DNA of 64,000 nucleotides from Staphylococcus sp. IVB6240 (GCF_025558425.1 NZ_CP094718.1:1798001-1862000); one strand, 5' to 3'; counted from the first letter of the stretch, positions 1 through 8,732 are shown. Notes: a model not told the origin generated them from the letters alone. Program-made: numbers and translations.

Positions 1-44
1 TTATATGCTTTCCTCATTGGATGCCATATTATATAGTAACTCAT
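1..44 (-). CDS. Start of an unidentified gene running off the left edge
   Basis: An ATG at 44 follows a good ribosome binding site (GAGGAG with a six-base spacer). It opens a frame of fourteen codons, MSYYIIWHPMRKAY, that has no stop before the window edge. Too little is visible to assign a family. It lies left of the duplicated rpsI end and may belong to another accessory segment. It could also be a short non-coding opening. Confidence 0.3.
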   Translation of the reverse strand, partial: MSYYIIWHPMRKAY

Positions 45-177
45 TTTTATCTCCTCATTTTATAAAAGTATTTGTATAGAAACAAATTTATCAAGCGAAT
101 ATTTTTTTCTAATTTCGTTTCATGATATTTTTTATTGTAAAAGAATTAGCTACTAATTTATGATGAGGGGGATTTCC

Positions 178-237
178 ATGCTAAACCCCTATAAAAAGCA
201 TCTTTCGAGTATTTTTGAGAAGTGCTGTAAATGTTGA
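178..237 (+). CDS. Possible 19-residue cysteine-rich peptide
   Basis: A very strong ribosome binding site (GAGGGGG, six bases before the ATG) precedes a 19-codon frame, MLNPYKKHLSSIFEKCCKC, ending in TGA at 235-237. The C-terminus has three cysteines in four residues. It ends ten bases before the duplicated rpsI end. No family is recognised. The coding call rests only on the ribosome binding site and the compact frame. Confidence 0.3.
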   Translation: MLNPYKKHLSSIFEKCCKC

Positions 238-246
238 TATAACAAT

Positions 247-310
247 GATATTAAGGTTGTGAGAATTGTGGTGAACGACGTACAGCTTTAAGGCCTAGTT
301 TTTTACGTTC
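247..310 (-). repeat. Duplicated 3' end of rpsI (att-like copy)
   Basis: These 64 bases match the 3' end of the intact rpsI gene (2183-2246) at 59 positions, in the same orientation. Read on the minus strand they encode ERKKLGLKAVRRSPQFSQP and a stop, against [19 protein letters not shown] in the intact gene. A copy of a gene's last codons in direct orientation is what site-specific integration at a 3' end leaves behind. The 3' end of rpsI is a known island target in Macrococcus (mecD islands) and Staphylococcus. That it is an att site is inferred; no integrase gene is seen in the window. Confidence 0.75.
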
Positions 311-473
311 AAAAAACTTTAGGATTTCTTACAGTTATATAGAGTGTCACAAGCCTAGATATTGTAGGATTTCTAATTTTTACGATTGCATAGAATTGCA
401 TCAAATTTCATTCAGGGGTAACTAAAAAACTGCTAGCCGGTGGTTAGGTATTTAACAGTACTAGTTTTTACGA
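311..473. other. Gene-free stretch with short direct repeats
   Basis: No gene is seen. TAGGATTTCT occurs at 320-329 and 365-374. TTTTTACGATT occurs at 377-387 and 465-475, and the att-like copy ends in a related CTAGTTTTTTACGTTC at 295-310. Spaced short repeats next to an att core can be arm-type integrase or excisionase sites, but that reading is conjecture. Confidence 0.4.
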
Positions 474-1076
474 TTATTCCTTTTCTTCTAAATATTTATA
501 GGCATTATAAATTGGTATTAAAATAAAAGCTATATTATACGCCCAAACAATATTTAAGCTACTTTTCGTATAATTTACAGGTAATTCGTATCCTTCATAA
601 AAAAATATAATCATAGAAGTTATTGTTGTAAAAATTAATAAACTTATCTCTATATATACTCTATGTAATTTTATATGTTTTTTATCAGGGTAAATAAATT
701 TATAATTATCATGCTTTTGAATAATTTTGGTATTATTTATTGATAATAATACTAATACAATTATAAGTAAAATGAAGAAGTGTTCATAATTTATACTTGA
801 TGAAAAGAATAACTTTTTATCAAGTAAATCATTTTCTCTATTTTTTATAGCATCAGACATGCTATTGTATTCCCTAGGGTTTCTAACAAAAAAAACCATT
901 ATCGATAATATTAAAAAATTTTTAATAATTGATTCGAATATTATACAAAAAAATCTATTTTGCTTACTAGAAAATTCTAACCATGGTTTTATTTTAAAAA
1001 TTATAAAAAAAACACGTGATAATAACTGTGATGAACGTATAGATGCATAATGTAAGAAAATCCAATTTTTTTTCAA
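474..1076 (-). CDS. Unrecognised membrane protein, 200 aa
   Basis: This very AT-rich frame has at least four hydrophobic segments, at roughly residues 45-65, 100-115, 140-160 and 175-195, and a charged C-terminal tail. It is probably an integral membrane protein, but the family is not recognised. The frame starts at a TTG with weak ribosome binding. A better-looking ATG at 1086 (MSYFE) lies in another frame and would join after removal of one A from the run of eight As, so the start may be frameshifted. It lies in the presumed island remnant and runs in the same direction as the membrane protein upstream at 1119. Confidence 0.5.
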   Translation of the reverse strand: MKKNWIFLHYASIRSSQLLSRVFFIIFKIKPWLEFSSKQNRFFCIIFESIIKNFLILSIMVFFVRNPREYNSMSDAIKNRENDLLDKKLFFSSSINYEHFFILLIIVLVLLSINNTKIIQKHDNYKFIYPDKKHIKLHRVYIEISLLIFTTITSMIIFFYEGYELPVNYTKSSLNIVWAYNIAFILIPIYNAYKYLEEKE

Positions 1077-1118
1077 AATAACTCATATCTAGTATTGAAA
1101 TTAAATATTCCAGATAAT

Positions 1119-1487
1119 TCATTTATTAACCTCTTCTTTACTACTAATTATTTCTAGTGCACATTTTAATGGTAATAAATAGAAAATAATAGTAAAAATA
1201 TGACCATTTAATACTGTGTCTATATTCTTATCATTTTTAGAAAATATAATCATAAATGCTAGTATGATAGATGTAACGTATAATATCTGATCAATAATCA
1301 CTTTTACATTCTTTTTATTAATTTTTAGTATTTTTTTCTTTATTAACATCATATTCAGACGTATGGAAATTATAAAATATATTATAAACACTATAAATAT
1401 AACGAGGTATATATCTTCAAAATGAAAATATATTAAAGATAATTTATAAATTTTTGACAACACAATAAATATTAGAACGTTAACCAA
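1119..1487 (-). CDS. Unrecognised membrane protein, about 122 aa
   Basis: A small AT-rich frame with about four predicted membrane segments (near residues 4-18, 25-42, 65-82 and 92-110) and a lysine-rich middle. The family is not recognised. TTG at 1487 is the nearest accepted start, but the strong ribosome binding site (AGGGGG) lies about 35 bases further upstream and would suit a rare ATC or ATA start near 1517-1520, so the N-terminus is uncertain. It lies 42 bases upstream of the other membrane gene and may form an operon with it. Confidence 0.5.
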   Translation of the reverse strand: MVNVLIFIVLSKIYKLSLIYFHFEDIYLVIFIVFIIYFIISIRLNMMLIKKKILKINKKNVKVIIDQILYVTSIILAFMIIFSKNDKNIDTVLNGHIFTIIFYLLPLKCALEIISSKEEVNK

Positions 1488-1733
1488 AAATATAATAAGT
1501 CCACGAATGAAGTTTATGATATAATCCCCCTGAAATTTGACTATATGTTATTTCCATTTGAATATTGAATAACAATTATTATAGCGAAATATTTACCATA
1601 TTTAGTCTGTCACACATAATAATAAATAGGTGGATTTTATAATCAACTTAACCACCTGTAAACAAAAAACGCCGTGTGAATTTCACATTATTATTGAGAT
1701 TGCCAAATCAAACCAATAAAGAAATGAATTCAC

Positions 1734-1982
1734 ATGATGTATACTTATTTTAACATGACATACCATAAAGTAACAAACTTAAGTTATGAAGAACGTGTTC
1801 AAATAGAAACACTTAAAAATTTAGTTATTTCAAATCGTGCAATAGCACGTGAATTAGGACGTGCACCTCAAACTATCAATCACAAAATTCATCGAGGAAC
1901 AACACGTCAAATTAAACGACAAAAATATCAATATAAAGTCTATGAATATGAAGCAAAAATTTTTTCTTTACCAGGTCAATAA
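1734..1982 (+). pseudogene. Truncated IS30-family transposase, N-terminal part
   Basis: The frame begins MMYTYFNMTYHKVTNLSYEE and continues with an IS30-type helix-turn-helix (residues 17-60; Arg-Ala-Ile-Ala-Arg-Glu-Leu-Gly-Arg followed by a Thr-Ile-Asn helix). It stops after 82 residues, whereas IS30 transposases run to about 300-350. No DDE catalytic part is found downstream, so this is a fragment. The 70 bases before it contain GTGTGAATTTCAC, possibly part of the element's left end. It marks the 311-2140 segment as accessory DNA. Confidence 0.7.
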
Positions 1983-2088
1983 CTTTATCGAAAAAAGATA
2001 ATAATATGGTACTCAACCTTTGTGTGATATGCTCTCAGTTCACCGGACATCTAAAATGAAAAGAGATATGGTGACATATCATTTTATG

Positions 2089-2129
2089 GTGTGATGGCAT
2101 GAAATACTATCACACTCTTTTTGTGTTTT
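2089..2129 (+). terminator. Possible terminator after the IS30 fragment
   Basis: GTGTGAT (2089-2095) and ATCACAC (2109-2115) form a seven-base stem with a 13-base loop. A T-rich run on the plus strand follows. Confidence 0.4.
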
Positions 2130-2141
2130 AAAAATACAAAA

Positions 2142-2174
2142 AAGCACTCTCCAACATAACATTGGAAAGTGCTT
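2142..2174 (-). terminator. Terminator of the rplM-rpsI transcript
   Basis: AAGCACTCTCCAA (2142-2154) pairs with TTGGAAAGTGCTT (2162-2174) with one mismatch. On the minus strand the stem is followed by a run of Ts. It lies 13 bases after the rpsI stop. Confidence 0.85.
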
Positions 2175-2186
2175 GTATAAACGATA

Positions 2187-2579
2187 TTAACGTTTTGAGA
2201 ATTGTGGTGAACGACGTGCAGCTTTAAGACCTGGTTTTTTACGTTCTTTCATACGTGGGTCACGTGTTAAGAGACCAGCGCGTTTTAATGAACCTCTGTA
2301 CTCAGGATCTGCTTCTAATAATGCACGTGCGATACCGTGACGGATAGCTTGTGCTTGTCCAGTGAAGCCACCACCGTGAACGTTAACTAAAACGTCATAG
2401 TTACCTTTAGTTTCTGTAACGTCGAATGGTTGGTTTAAGTCTAAAATTAATGATTCGAATGGTAAGTAGTCACGTACATCTTTACCGTTAACTGTGATAT
2501 TACCTTCACCTGGTACTAAACGTACACGTGCTACTGAGTGTTTACGACGGCCTGTGCCTTTATATTCAACTTGTGCCAA
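2187..2579 (-). CDS. rpsI: 30S ribosomal protein S9
   Basis: The 130-residue protein has the S9 core and the basic C-terminal tail ending in SPQFSKR, which reaches the P-site tRNA in the ribosome. The start is TTG, eight bases after GGAGG. It follows rplM by 19 bases and is cotranscribed with it, as in most bacteria. Its last 60 bases are duplicated at 247-310, which makes this the junction between core chromosome and accessory DNA. Confidence 0.97.
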   Translation of the reverse strand: MAQVEYKGTGRRKHSVARVRLVPGEGNITVNGKDVRDYLPFESLILDLNQPFDVTETKGNYDVLVNVHGGGFTGQAQAIRHGIARALLEADPEYRGSLKRAGLLTRDPRMKERKKPGLKAARRSPQFSKR

Positions 2580-2598
2580 TGTAATTTCCTCCTTCTAA

Positions 2599-3036
2599 TT
2601 AACCACGTAACTCGTAGTTTTCTGGTTGTTGTGCAGCGTGTGGATGTTCAGCGCCACCATATACAAATAATTTTTTACCTTGTTTTTCACCTAAACGTGA
2701 ACTTGGTAACATACCTTTGATTGATTTTTCTAATAAACGCTCTGGGTTAGTTGCTCTTAATTCACCAGCAGTGATTGATTTTAAACCACCTGGGTGATTT
2801 GAGTGACGGTAGTAAATTTTGTCAGTTTCTTTTTTACCAGTGAATTGGATTTTTGAAGCGTTGATGATGATAACATAGTCACCTGTATCAACGTGTGGTG
2901 TGTAAGTTACTTTATTTTTACCGCGTAAGATAGACGCTACTTCTGATGATAAACGACCTAATGTTTGTCCTTCAGCATCAATAACGTACCATTTGCGTTC
3001 AATGTTTGATTCGTTAGCCATGAAAGTTTGACGCAT
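2599..3036 (-). CDS. rplM: 50S ribosomal protein L13
   Basis: The 145-residue sequence begins [16 protein letters not shown] and matches L13 along its full length, including the [10 protein letters not shown] and HPGG motifs. L13 is an early-assembly protein of the large subunit. A GGAGG site lies eight bases before the ATG. Its own promoter sits about 190 bases upstream, leaving a long untranslated leader, and rpsI follows in the same transcript. Confidence 0.97.
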   Translation of the reverse strand: MRQTFMANESNIERKWYVIDAEGQTLGRLSSEVASILRGKNKVTYTPHVDTGDYVIIINASKIQFTGKKETDKIYYRHSNHPGGLKSITAGELRATNPERLLEKSIKGMLPSSRLGEKQGKKLFVYGGAEHPHAAQQPENYELRG

Positions 3037-3200
3037 AATTGAGTCCTCCTAAAAATAGATGTTTCTTTTTGATTTCAATCAGTTGTACAATACAACCGCA
3101 AACGATTATTGATTCCGTTAACCGTTCTCTTCCTGCTTCTATATCTTGTAACACAATAAGTTTCCGGGGCTTATCGTGGGGTGGATATAAAACAATACCG
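3037..3200 (-). promoter_or_regulatory. Long rplM 5' leader, possible L13 autoregulatory RNA
   Basis: About 160 bases separate the predicted transcription start from the L13 ATG with no convincing gene. Firmicutes rplM genes often carry an L13-binding leader (the L13 leader of Bacillus). Here the leader contains short complementary patches, such as GTTGTA and TACAAC around 3082-3095. No consensus fold was checked, so the regulatory role is inferred from position and family precedent. Confidence 0.45.
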
Positions 3201-3206
3201 TTAACT

Positions 3207-3235
3207 ATGATATAATTTATAACCCAAATTGTCAA
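3207..3235 (-). promoter_or_regulatory. SigA promoter of rplM-rpsI
   Basis: On the minus strand there is a perfect TTGACA (3230-3235), a 17-base spacer and TATCAT (3207-3212). It lies immediately after the truA stop and gives rplM-rpsI a promoter of its own. Confidence 0.8.
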
Positions 3236-3241
3236 TTGCTT

Positions 3242-4048
3242 TTAAGAATTTTGCGTTGATTTTTTATAGTGAATTTTAATTTCTTCTCCAAAATCCGACT
3301 GTAGCACCTCTGGACTCAAATAGACCTTTTCTAAATAAAGTCCTTCTGCTGGAGCTGTATGAGGAACTAGGTTACGATCTTTGGCTTCAAGTAGTTTTGG
3401 AACATCATCTGCATCTCTTTTCCCCTTACCGACTTCCAATAAATACGCCATAATCACACGCACCATATTGTATAAGAAGCCTGATCCTGTAATCACAAAG
3501 TCTAGCCCTTCCGTCGTCTGTTCTACACGGCTTTCATAAATGGTACGTTCTTTGCTCTCCACTTCTGTTTTTTGTGAACAAAACGAAGTGAAGTCGTGTG
3601 TACCAATGAAATGTTGTGCAGCTTTATTCATCGCCACAACATCCAATTCACTTGATTCAAATGTCTTCAGTTGTGCTAAGAAAGGATTGCGATGTTCTGC
3701 TTGATACACTGAATAGCGATACGTTTTACCCACACAATCGTAGCGACAATGGAAGTCCTCATCAACAAATTGTACCTCATGCACATATATATCATCTGGT
3801 AAGCTTCTATTCATCGCATACTGCCATTTTGCGGGCTCAATATTCAATTCTGTATCAAAATGAAAATATTGTGCTTTTGCATGAACACCACGATCTGTCC
3901 GACTCGACGGATGAATACGCACAGGATGTTTATGCATCCGCTTTAGTATTTTCTCGAAATAACCTTGGACGGTACGACCTTGATTTTGTATTTGGAAGCC
4001 TAAAAACTGTCCTCCATGATAACTGATTTTCACTAAAACTCGTGGCAT
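3242..4048 (-). CDS. truA: tRNA pseudouridine synthase A
   Basis: This 268-residue TruA makes pseudouridine at positions 38-40 of the tRNA anticodon arm. The catalytic Asp is residue 52 in the [10 protein letters not shown] motif, and the second domain has the expected [10 protein letters not shown] motif. It starts 15 bases after ecfT on the same strand. The ecfA1-ecfA2-ecfT-truA order next to the ribosomal operon is conserved in Bacillus and Staphylococcus. Confidence 0.96.
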   Translation of the reverse strand: MPRVLVKISYHGGQFLGFQIQNQGRTVQGYFEKILKRMHKHPVRIHPSSRTDRGVHAKAQYFHFDTELNIEPAKWQYAMNRSLPDDIYVHEVQFVDEDFHCRYDCVGKTYRYSVYQAEHRNPFLAQLKTFESSELDVVAMNKAAQHFIGTHDFTSFCSQKTEVESKERTIYESRVEQTTEGLDFVITGSGFLYNMVRVIMAYLLEVGKGKRDADDVPKLLEAKDRNLVPHTAPAEGLYLEKVYLSPEVLQSDFGEEIKIHYKKSTQNS

Positions 4049-4063
4049 CTCTTTAAATCCTCT

Positions 4064-4867
4064 CTATATAATATAACGAATTGCCAATGAAACGACTGCA
4101 ATTGGGATGATGCATAATAATGCAATGGTATCTTGTGCTCTCCACTCCAAACGTCGATAGCTCGTACGCTCTGCATTGGCATCATACCCTCTCACTTCCA
4201 TCGCAATAGCTAGTTCCTCTGCACGTTGAAATGCCGAGATAAATAATGGAATAAACAATGGCACAAACGCCTTAACTCGTGACATTAAAGAACCACTTGC
4301 AAATGCTGCACCTCTTGATTTTTGTGCATTAATAATTTTATCTAGTTCTTCCATTAATGTTGGAATAAAACGCAATGCAATAGCCATCATCATACTTAAA
4401 GCAGAGACAGGTATCTTCAAGTATCTCAAAGGTTTAAGCAATCGATCAAATGCATCCGTTAAATCGAGTGGACTTGTTTTTAATGTTAAGATTGTAGAGA
4501 CAATCATAATATAGGATAACCTTAACACAATCAATACCCCTTCTTGCAAACCATGTGAGTCAATGGAGATAATCCCCCACTCAAACAAGCGTGTACCACC
4601 TTTTGTTAAAAAGAGGTGCATGAATAGTGTTAAACTTAAAAAGAAGAACAACGGCATGAGTCCTTTTAATAAAAACCATAAAGGAATACGTCCTAACTTC
4701 AACAACGTATACAGCACAATGCCTAACCAAATATATGAAAGCCACGCATGACTAAAGAAAATAACAATGATAAATAAGAATACAAATAAAAACTTGCTAC
4801 GTGGATCAAGATGATGTAACACGGAGTCTAAAGGGAGATAGCGACCAATAATTAACTTATCCTTCAT
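4064..4867 (-). CDS. ecfT: ECF transporter transmembrane subunit EcfT
   Basis: This 267-residue integral membrane protein has about five to six segments. The cytoplasmic coupling helices carry the two Ala-Arg-Gly-type motifs of EcfT, seen as SRGAAF near residue 185 and VRGYDA near 225. EcfT couples the two ATPases to exchangeable substrate-binding S components for vitamins; bioY in this window is a likely client. The gene overlaps the end of ecfA2 by 11 bases. Confidence 0.95.
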   Translation of the reverse strand: MKDKLIIGRYLPLDSVLHHLDPRSKFLFVFLFIIVIFFSHAWLSYIWLGIVLYTLLKLGRIPLWFLLKGLMPLFFFLSLTLFMHLFLTKGGTRLFEWGIISIDSHGLQEGVLIVLRLSYIMIVSTILTLKTSPLDLTDAFDRLLKPLRYLKIPVSALSMMMAIALRFIPTLMEELDKIINAQKSRGAAFASGSLMSRVKAFVPLFIPLFISAFQRAEELAIAMEVRGYDANAERTSYRRLEWRAQDTIALLCIIPIAVVSLAIRYII

Positions 4868-5723
4868 GCTGTTGCCTCCATGCTTTATACATCTCAGCGA
4901 ATTGAACTTCAGTCATCGCGAGTCGATCAAAACGCATATTTAACCTTTCTTCTATATCTCTTTGTAATTGCACGATATCCGGTAAATCAAGATGTAATGA
5001 TTGCACATACTCTGTATCTCTAAACAACTGTTCTGGTGTCTGACTACTTATGACACGTCCTTTTGCCATGACTTTCACTTCATCTGCATAGGACGCTACA
5101 TCATTCATATCATGAGAGACAAGAATAATTGTTTTTTGCTCTTTCTGTTGTATGTCTTTGAATAATTGCATTACTTGTTTTTTACTCTTTGGATCTAATC
5201 CAGCCGTTGGTTCATCTAAAACAAGAATATCCGGATCCATTGCAAGTATCGCAACGATGGCGACTTTACGCATTTGTCCCCCTGATAGTAAAAAGGGCGA
5301 TTGCTCCATAATAGATTCGGCATCGAGTCCTAGTTTCTCTAGTAAAACTACTGCTTTGTGTCGTGCTTTTGTTAAATCCATTCCAAAGTTTTTAGGACCA
5401 AATAACACTTCATGTTCCACAGTTTGTTCAAATAATTGTGATTCTGGAAATTGAAAGACCATCCCAATGCGTTTTCTCACTTTTTGCAGGACTTTGTCTT
5501 TTGTTTTTCGTGTGACAGATACATCGATAATTTTCAATTTGCCACGACTTGGTTTCAACAATCCATTGATGTGCTGAATCAGTGTCGATTTTCCTGAGCC
5601 AGTCTTCCCAATAACAGCATAGTAACGTCCTTCTTCAAAATGCGTTGTCACAAGATTGAGTGCCTGATATTCATATGGGGTGCGCTGTTGATACGTATAC
5701 GAAACATCTTCAAATTCTATCAT
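4857..5723 (-). CDS. ecfA2: ECF transporter ATP-binding subunit EcfA2
   Basis: ABC ATPase with Walker A GKTGSGKST (residues 39-47), a Q-loop in MVFQFPESQLF, the signature LSGGQMRKVA and Walker B ILVLDEPTAG. It pairs with EcfA1 and EcfT to energise vitamin uptake. The ATG at 5723 overlaps the ecfA1 stop in an ATGA arrangement and has GGAG eight bases upstream. A GTG three codons earlier is possible but less well placed. Length 288. Confidence 0.95.
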   Translation of the reverse strand: MIEFEDVSYTYQQRTPYEYQALNLVTTHFEEGRYYAVIGKTGSGKSTLIQHINGLLKPSRGKLKIIDVSVTRKTKDKVLQKVRKRIGMVFQFPESQLFEQTVEHEVLFGPKNFGMDLTKARHKAVVLLEKLGLDAESIMEQSPFLLSGGQMRKVAIVAILAMDPDILVLDEPTAGLDPKSKKQVMQLFKDIQQKEQKTIILVSHDMNDVASYADEVKVMAKGRVISSQTPEQLFRDTEYVQSLHLDLPDIVQLQRDIEERLNMRFDRLAMTEVQFAEMYKAWRQQHEG

Positions 5724-6529
5724 GTCAAACACTCCAATAACTCTTCATATAATATAAAGCCCTTCTTCAGACCTAACAATCGTGCCATACGCATCTCAAA
5801 AGGCATATCAAGCCCATATACAACCAACATATCCGCATGGGCAAATATATCATCTACAGATCCCGATAATGCTACAAGCCCTTTATTTAAGACAATAACC
5901 CTATCTGACATCACAACTTCAGATAAATCATGTGTAATACATAATACAGTCATACCCTCTTCTTTATTGAGGTACTGGATCATAGACATAATCTCTTTCT
6001 TGCCTTCAGGGTCTAACATCGATGTCGCTTCATCTAAAATAATTAGTTTTGGCTGTAAAGCGAGTACACCTGCAATCGCAACACGCTGTTTTTGTCCACC
6101 TGACAATGCTGTCGGTTCATAATTCTGTTTATCCTTCATATCTACATCTTCTAGGACTTGTGGGACAATACGATGCATCTCTTCATATGGGAGGCGTCTA
6201 TTTTCTAATCCAAATGCAACATCATACTTCACCGTAGAACCAACAAACTGATTATCAGGATTTTGAAAGACGAATCCAATATGGTGATGAAACGCGGTTA
6301 ATGGAATATTTTTAATGGATTCATTATCAATTTTGATATCTCCATCAAAATCACTTTCGACACCTGCAATAAGTTTAGCCAATGTTGACTTACCAGAGCC
6401 ATTATGACCGACAATAGATACCCATTCACCCTTATTGACTGTAAAGTTGACATCTTTGAGTATATCTTCAGCATCTTCGTCGTATCGAAATGAGACATTT
6501 TGAATCTGTAATAAAGGTTCCTTAGACAT
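5720..6529 (-). CDS. ecfA1: ECF transporter ATP-binding subunit EcfA1
   Basis: The 269-residue ABC ATPase shows Walker A GHNGSGKST (41-49), Q-loop FVFQNPDNQF, signature LSGGQKQRVA and Walker B LIILDEATSMLDP. With EcfA2 it forms the motor of the shared ECF vitamin transporter. The ATG at 6529 follows GAGGAG by eight bases. It is the first gene of the ecfA1-ecfA2-ecfT-truA unit, separated from rplQ by 408 bases that hold hairpins and a likely promoter. Confidence 0.95.
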   Translation of the reverse strand: MSKEPLLQIQNVSFRYDEDAEDILKDVNFTVNKGEWVSIVGHNGSGKSTLAKLIAGVESDFDGDIKIDNESIKNIPLTAFHHHIGFVFQNPDNQFVGSTVKYDVAFGLENRRLPYEEMHRIVPQVLEDVDMKDKQNYEPTALSGGQKQRVAIAGVLALQPKLIILDEATSMLDPEGKKEIMSMIQYLNKEEGMTVLCITHDLSEVVMSDRVIVLNKGLVALSGSVDDIFAHADMLVVYGLDMPFEMRMARLLGLKKGFILYEELLECLT

Positions 6530-6625
6530 ACGATTGACTCCTCTAATTAATAATACTTTATAGTTCTATGGACACATGTCATGGTGTTGTCAAAAAGAAA
6601 AATAAAGATCTATTTCTCTTTAATA

Positions 6626-6654
6626 ATAATAGATAAGCCTTATGTTTTAACCAA
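6626..6654 (-). promoter_or_regulatory. Candidate promoter of the ecfA1 operon
   Basis: On the minus strand TTGGTT (6649-6654), a 17-base spacer and TATTAT (6626-6631). A perfect TTGACA also occurs at 6587-6592, but it has only a poor -10 partner. Confidence 0.45.
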
Positions 6655-6745
6655 AATTTGTGACATAAAAGTTACAATAGCATACCATTTCATTTTACCT
6701 AAAATATTGCCCCTGTACAACCTAAGAATCCGCTACAAAACAAAT

Positions 6746-6769
6746 AAGACCTACATATCCGTAGGCCTT
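6746..6769 (-). terminator. Second hairpin after rplQ
   Basis: AAGACCTAC (6746-6754) and GTAGGCCTT (6761-6769) give a nine-base stem, including one G-U pair, with a six-base loop. A moderately T-rich tract follows on the minus strand. It is probably a backup terminator. Confidence 0.5.
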
Positions 6770-6794
6770 AAACGATGATACTAAGTATTTGCAT

Positions 6795-6860
6795 AAAAAA
6801 GCGCGCACCCCATCCTATTGAGATCACGCTATATCATCAATATTTAGTTGGATGGGATGC
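6795..6860 (-). terminator. Terminator of the S10-spc-alpha operon
   Basis: GCACCCCATCC (6805-6815) and GGATGGGATGC (6850-6860) pair over eleven bases with one G-U. On the minus strand the stem is followed by GCGC and six Ts (6795-6800). The loop is long, at 34 bases. It is the first terminator-like structure after rplQ. Confidence 0.65.
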
Positions 6861-6937
6861 TCTGAGCTAGACAATATCTGTATGTGGCAGACATTATCGT
6901 TGCACTCATTTGCTTTAAATGTAGTAGTGTGTATTAA

Positions 6938-7306
6938 TTATACTAATTCAATAATAACTGTTAATGCGCCGTCACCTTTACGAGGTGCAACTTTAACGAT
7001 ACGAGTGTAACCACCTTGACGTTCTTGGTAACGTTCAGCGATTTCACCGAATAATTTTTGTAAAGCTGTTTGTGTTGTTTCATCTTCGTTTAAGATTTCA
7101 ACGTTACGTAATGTTTTAGCTGCATTACGACGAGAAGCTAAATCACCTTTTTTACCTAAAGTAATTAATTTTTCAACAACACTGCGAAGTTCTTTCGCAC
7201 GCGCTTCAGTAGTTTCGATACGTTCGTTAACGATTAATGAAGTTGCTAAATCGCGTAACATTGCTTTACGTTGATCTGACGTACGACCTAATTTTCTGTA
7301 ACCCAT
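6938..7306 (-). CDS. rplQ: 50S ribosomal protein L17
   Basis: The 122-residue protein begins [20 protein letters not shown], the typical L17 opening, and is full length. It sits near the exit tunnel of the large subunit. It is the last gene of the ribosomal operon, 16 bases after rpoA, with terminator hairpins downstream. Confidence 0.97.
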   Translation of the reverse strand: MGYRKLGRTSDQRKAMLRDLATSLIVNERIETTEARAKELRSVVEKLITLGKKGDLASRRNAAKTLRNVEILNEDETTQTALQKLFGEIAERYQERQGGYTRIVKVAPRKGDGALTVIIELV

Positions 7307-7322
7307 GAGTTAACCTCCTTTA

Positions 7323-8267
7323 TCAATCTTCTTTTCTTAGGCCTAAACCTAAGTCTTCTAATTTGTGTTTTACTTCTTCAAGAGACTTTCGACCTAAGTT
7401 ACGAACTTTCATCATATCAGCCTCTGATTTATCAGCGAGTTCTTGTACTGAGTTAATACCAGCACGTTTCAGACAGTTGTATGAACGTACAGATAAGTCT
7501 AATTCTTCAATAGACATTTCAAGTACTTTTTCTTTTTGATCTTCTTCTTTTTCAATCATGATTTCAGCATTTTGCGCTTCATCAGTTAAACCAACAAAGA
7601 TATTTAAATGCTCAGTCATAATTTTTGCAGCTAAAGAAACAGACTCTTGTGGTGTGATTGAACCATCTGTCCAAACATCTAATGTCAATTTATCAAAGTC
7701 TGAGCTTTGACCAACACGTGTGTTTTCAACTGTGTAGTTCACGCGCTCAACAGGTGAGTACAATGAATCAACAGGGATAACACCAATTGGCATATCACTT
7801 GAGTTATTTTGATCAGCTAATGCATAACCACGGCCTTTGTTTGCAACTAAACGTAGTTTGAAGTGACCACCTTTAGATACTGTCGCAATTTTAAGGTCTG
7901 GATTTAAGATCTCAACATCACTGTCATGTGTAATATCTTTTGCAGTGACTTCGCCTTCTTCTTTAACATCGATTTCTAGTGTTTTCTCTTCGTCTGAATA
8001 AATCTTAAGCGCTAGCTTTTTGATATTCATAACGATTGTAGAAACATCTTCTACAACATTATCGATTGCAGAGAATTCGTGTAGAACACCTTCAATTTCG
8101 ATGTATTTCACAGCCGCTCCTGGTAATGATGATAGTAGGATACGACGTAAGGAGTTTCCTAGTGTAGTACCGTAACCACGTTCTAGTGGTTCAACAACGA
8201 ACTTACCGAACTTAGCATCATCACTAACTTCAATTGTTTCAATTCTAGGTTTCTCAATTTCAATCAT
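7323..8267 (-). CDS. rpoA: RNA polymerase alpha subunit
   Basis: At 314 residues this is full-length alpha. The N-terminal assembly domain includes [20 protein letters not shown] near residues 25-44. A linker joins it to the C-terminal domain that contacts UP elements and activators ([12 protein letters not shown] and [11 protein letters not shown]). The ATG follows AGGAGG. It lies between rpsK and rplQ as in other Firmicutes. Confidence 0.97.
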   Translation of the reverse strand: MIEIEKPRIETIEVSDDAKFGKFVVEPLERGYGTTLGNSLRRILLSSLPGAAVKYIEIEGVLHEFSAIDNVVEDVSTIVMNIKKLALKIYSDEEKTLEIDVKEEGEVTAKDITHDSDVEILNPDLKIATVSKGGHFKLRLVANKGRGYALADQNNSSDMPIGVIPVDSLYSPVERVNYTVENTRVGQSSDFDKLTLDVWTDGSITPQESVSLAAKIMTEHLNIFVGLTDEAQNAEIMIEKEEDQKEKVLEMSIEELDLSVRSYNCLKRAGINSVQELADKSEADMMKVRNLGRKSLEEVKHKLEDLGLGLRKED

Positions 8268-8342
8268 TTACATATCCTCCTTAAATACGTCGATTTGTAT
8301 AAATTATAAATTCTTTAACCATGTGACAAAGTAATTTTAAAA

Positions 8343-8732
8343 TTATACGCGACGACGTTTTGGTGGACGGCAACCATTGTGAGGTACTGGAGTAACGTCT
8401 TTAATCGCTGTTACTTCTAAACCAGCTGATTGTAACGCACGGATCGCTGATTCACGACCTGGTCCAGGTCCTTTAACAGTTACTTCAACTGATTTTAAAC
8501 CGTGTTCCATTGCAGCTTTAGAAGCTGTTTCTGAAGCCATTTGTGCTGCGAATGGTGTAGATTTTTTAGAACCTTTAAAACCAAGCGCACCTGCAGATGA
8601 CCATGATAAAGCATTACCGAATTCATCTGTAATAGTTACAATTGTATTGTTAAATGTAGAACGGATATGTGCTACACCATTTTCAATATTCTTTTTCACT
8701 CTACGTTTACGTGATACTTGTTTACGTGCCAT
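8343..8732 (-). CDS. rpsK: 30S ribosomal protein S11
   Basis: The 129-residue S11 has the conserved [16 protein letters not shown] region and the basic end [12 protein letters not shown]11 forms part of the small-subunit platform. It lies 24 bases after rpsM and 75 bases before rpoA on the same strand. Confidence 0.97.
   Translation of the reverse strand: MARKQVSRKRRVKKNIENGVAHIRSTFNNTIVTITDEFGNALSWSSAGALGFKGSKKSTPFAAQMASETASKAAMEHGLKSVEVTVKGPGPGRESAIRALQSAGLEVTAIKDVTPVPHNGCRPPKRRRV

Larger units (their letters stand above)
6530..6937. other. rplQ-ecfA1 intergenic region
   Basis: This 408-base gap separates the ribosomal operon from the ECF operon. It contains two hairpins near rplQ (6805-6860 and 6746-6769) and a promoter candidate nearer ecfA1. 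No supported gene is seen; the short open frame at 6581-6778 lacks a ribosome binding site and resembles nothing. Confidence 0.6.

Noticed and set aside
3014..3235. A 73-codon frame upstream of rplM
   Set aside because: It lies between the rplM promoter and gene, has no ribosome binding site and no recognisable sequence; better explained as leader RNA.
6581..6778. A 65-codon plus-strand frame between ecfA1 and rplQ
   Set aside because: It runs through hairpins and a promoter candidate, and has low-complexity residues and no ribosome binding site.
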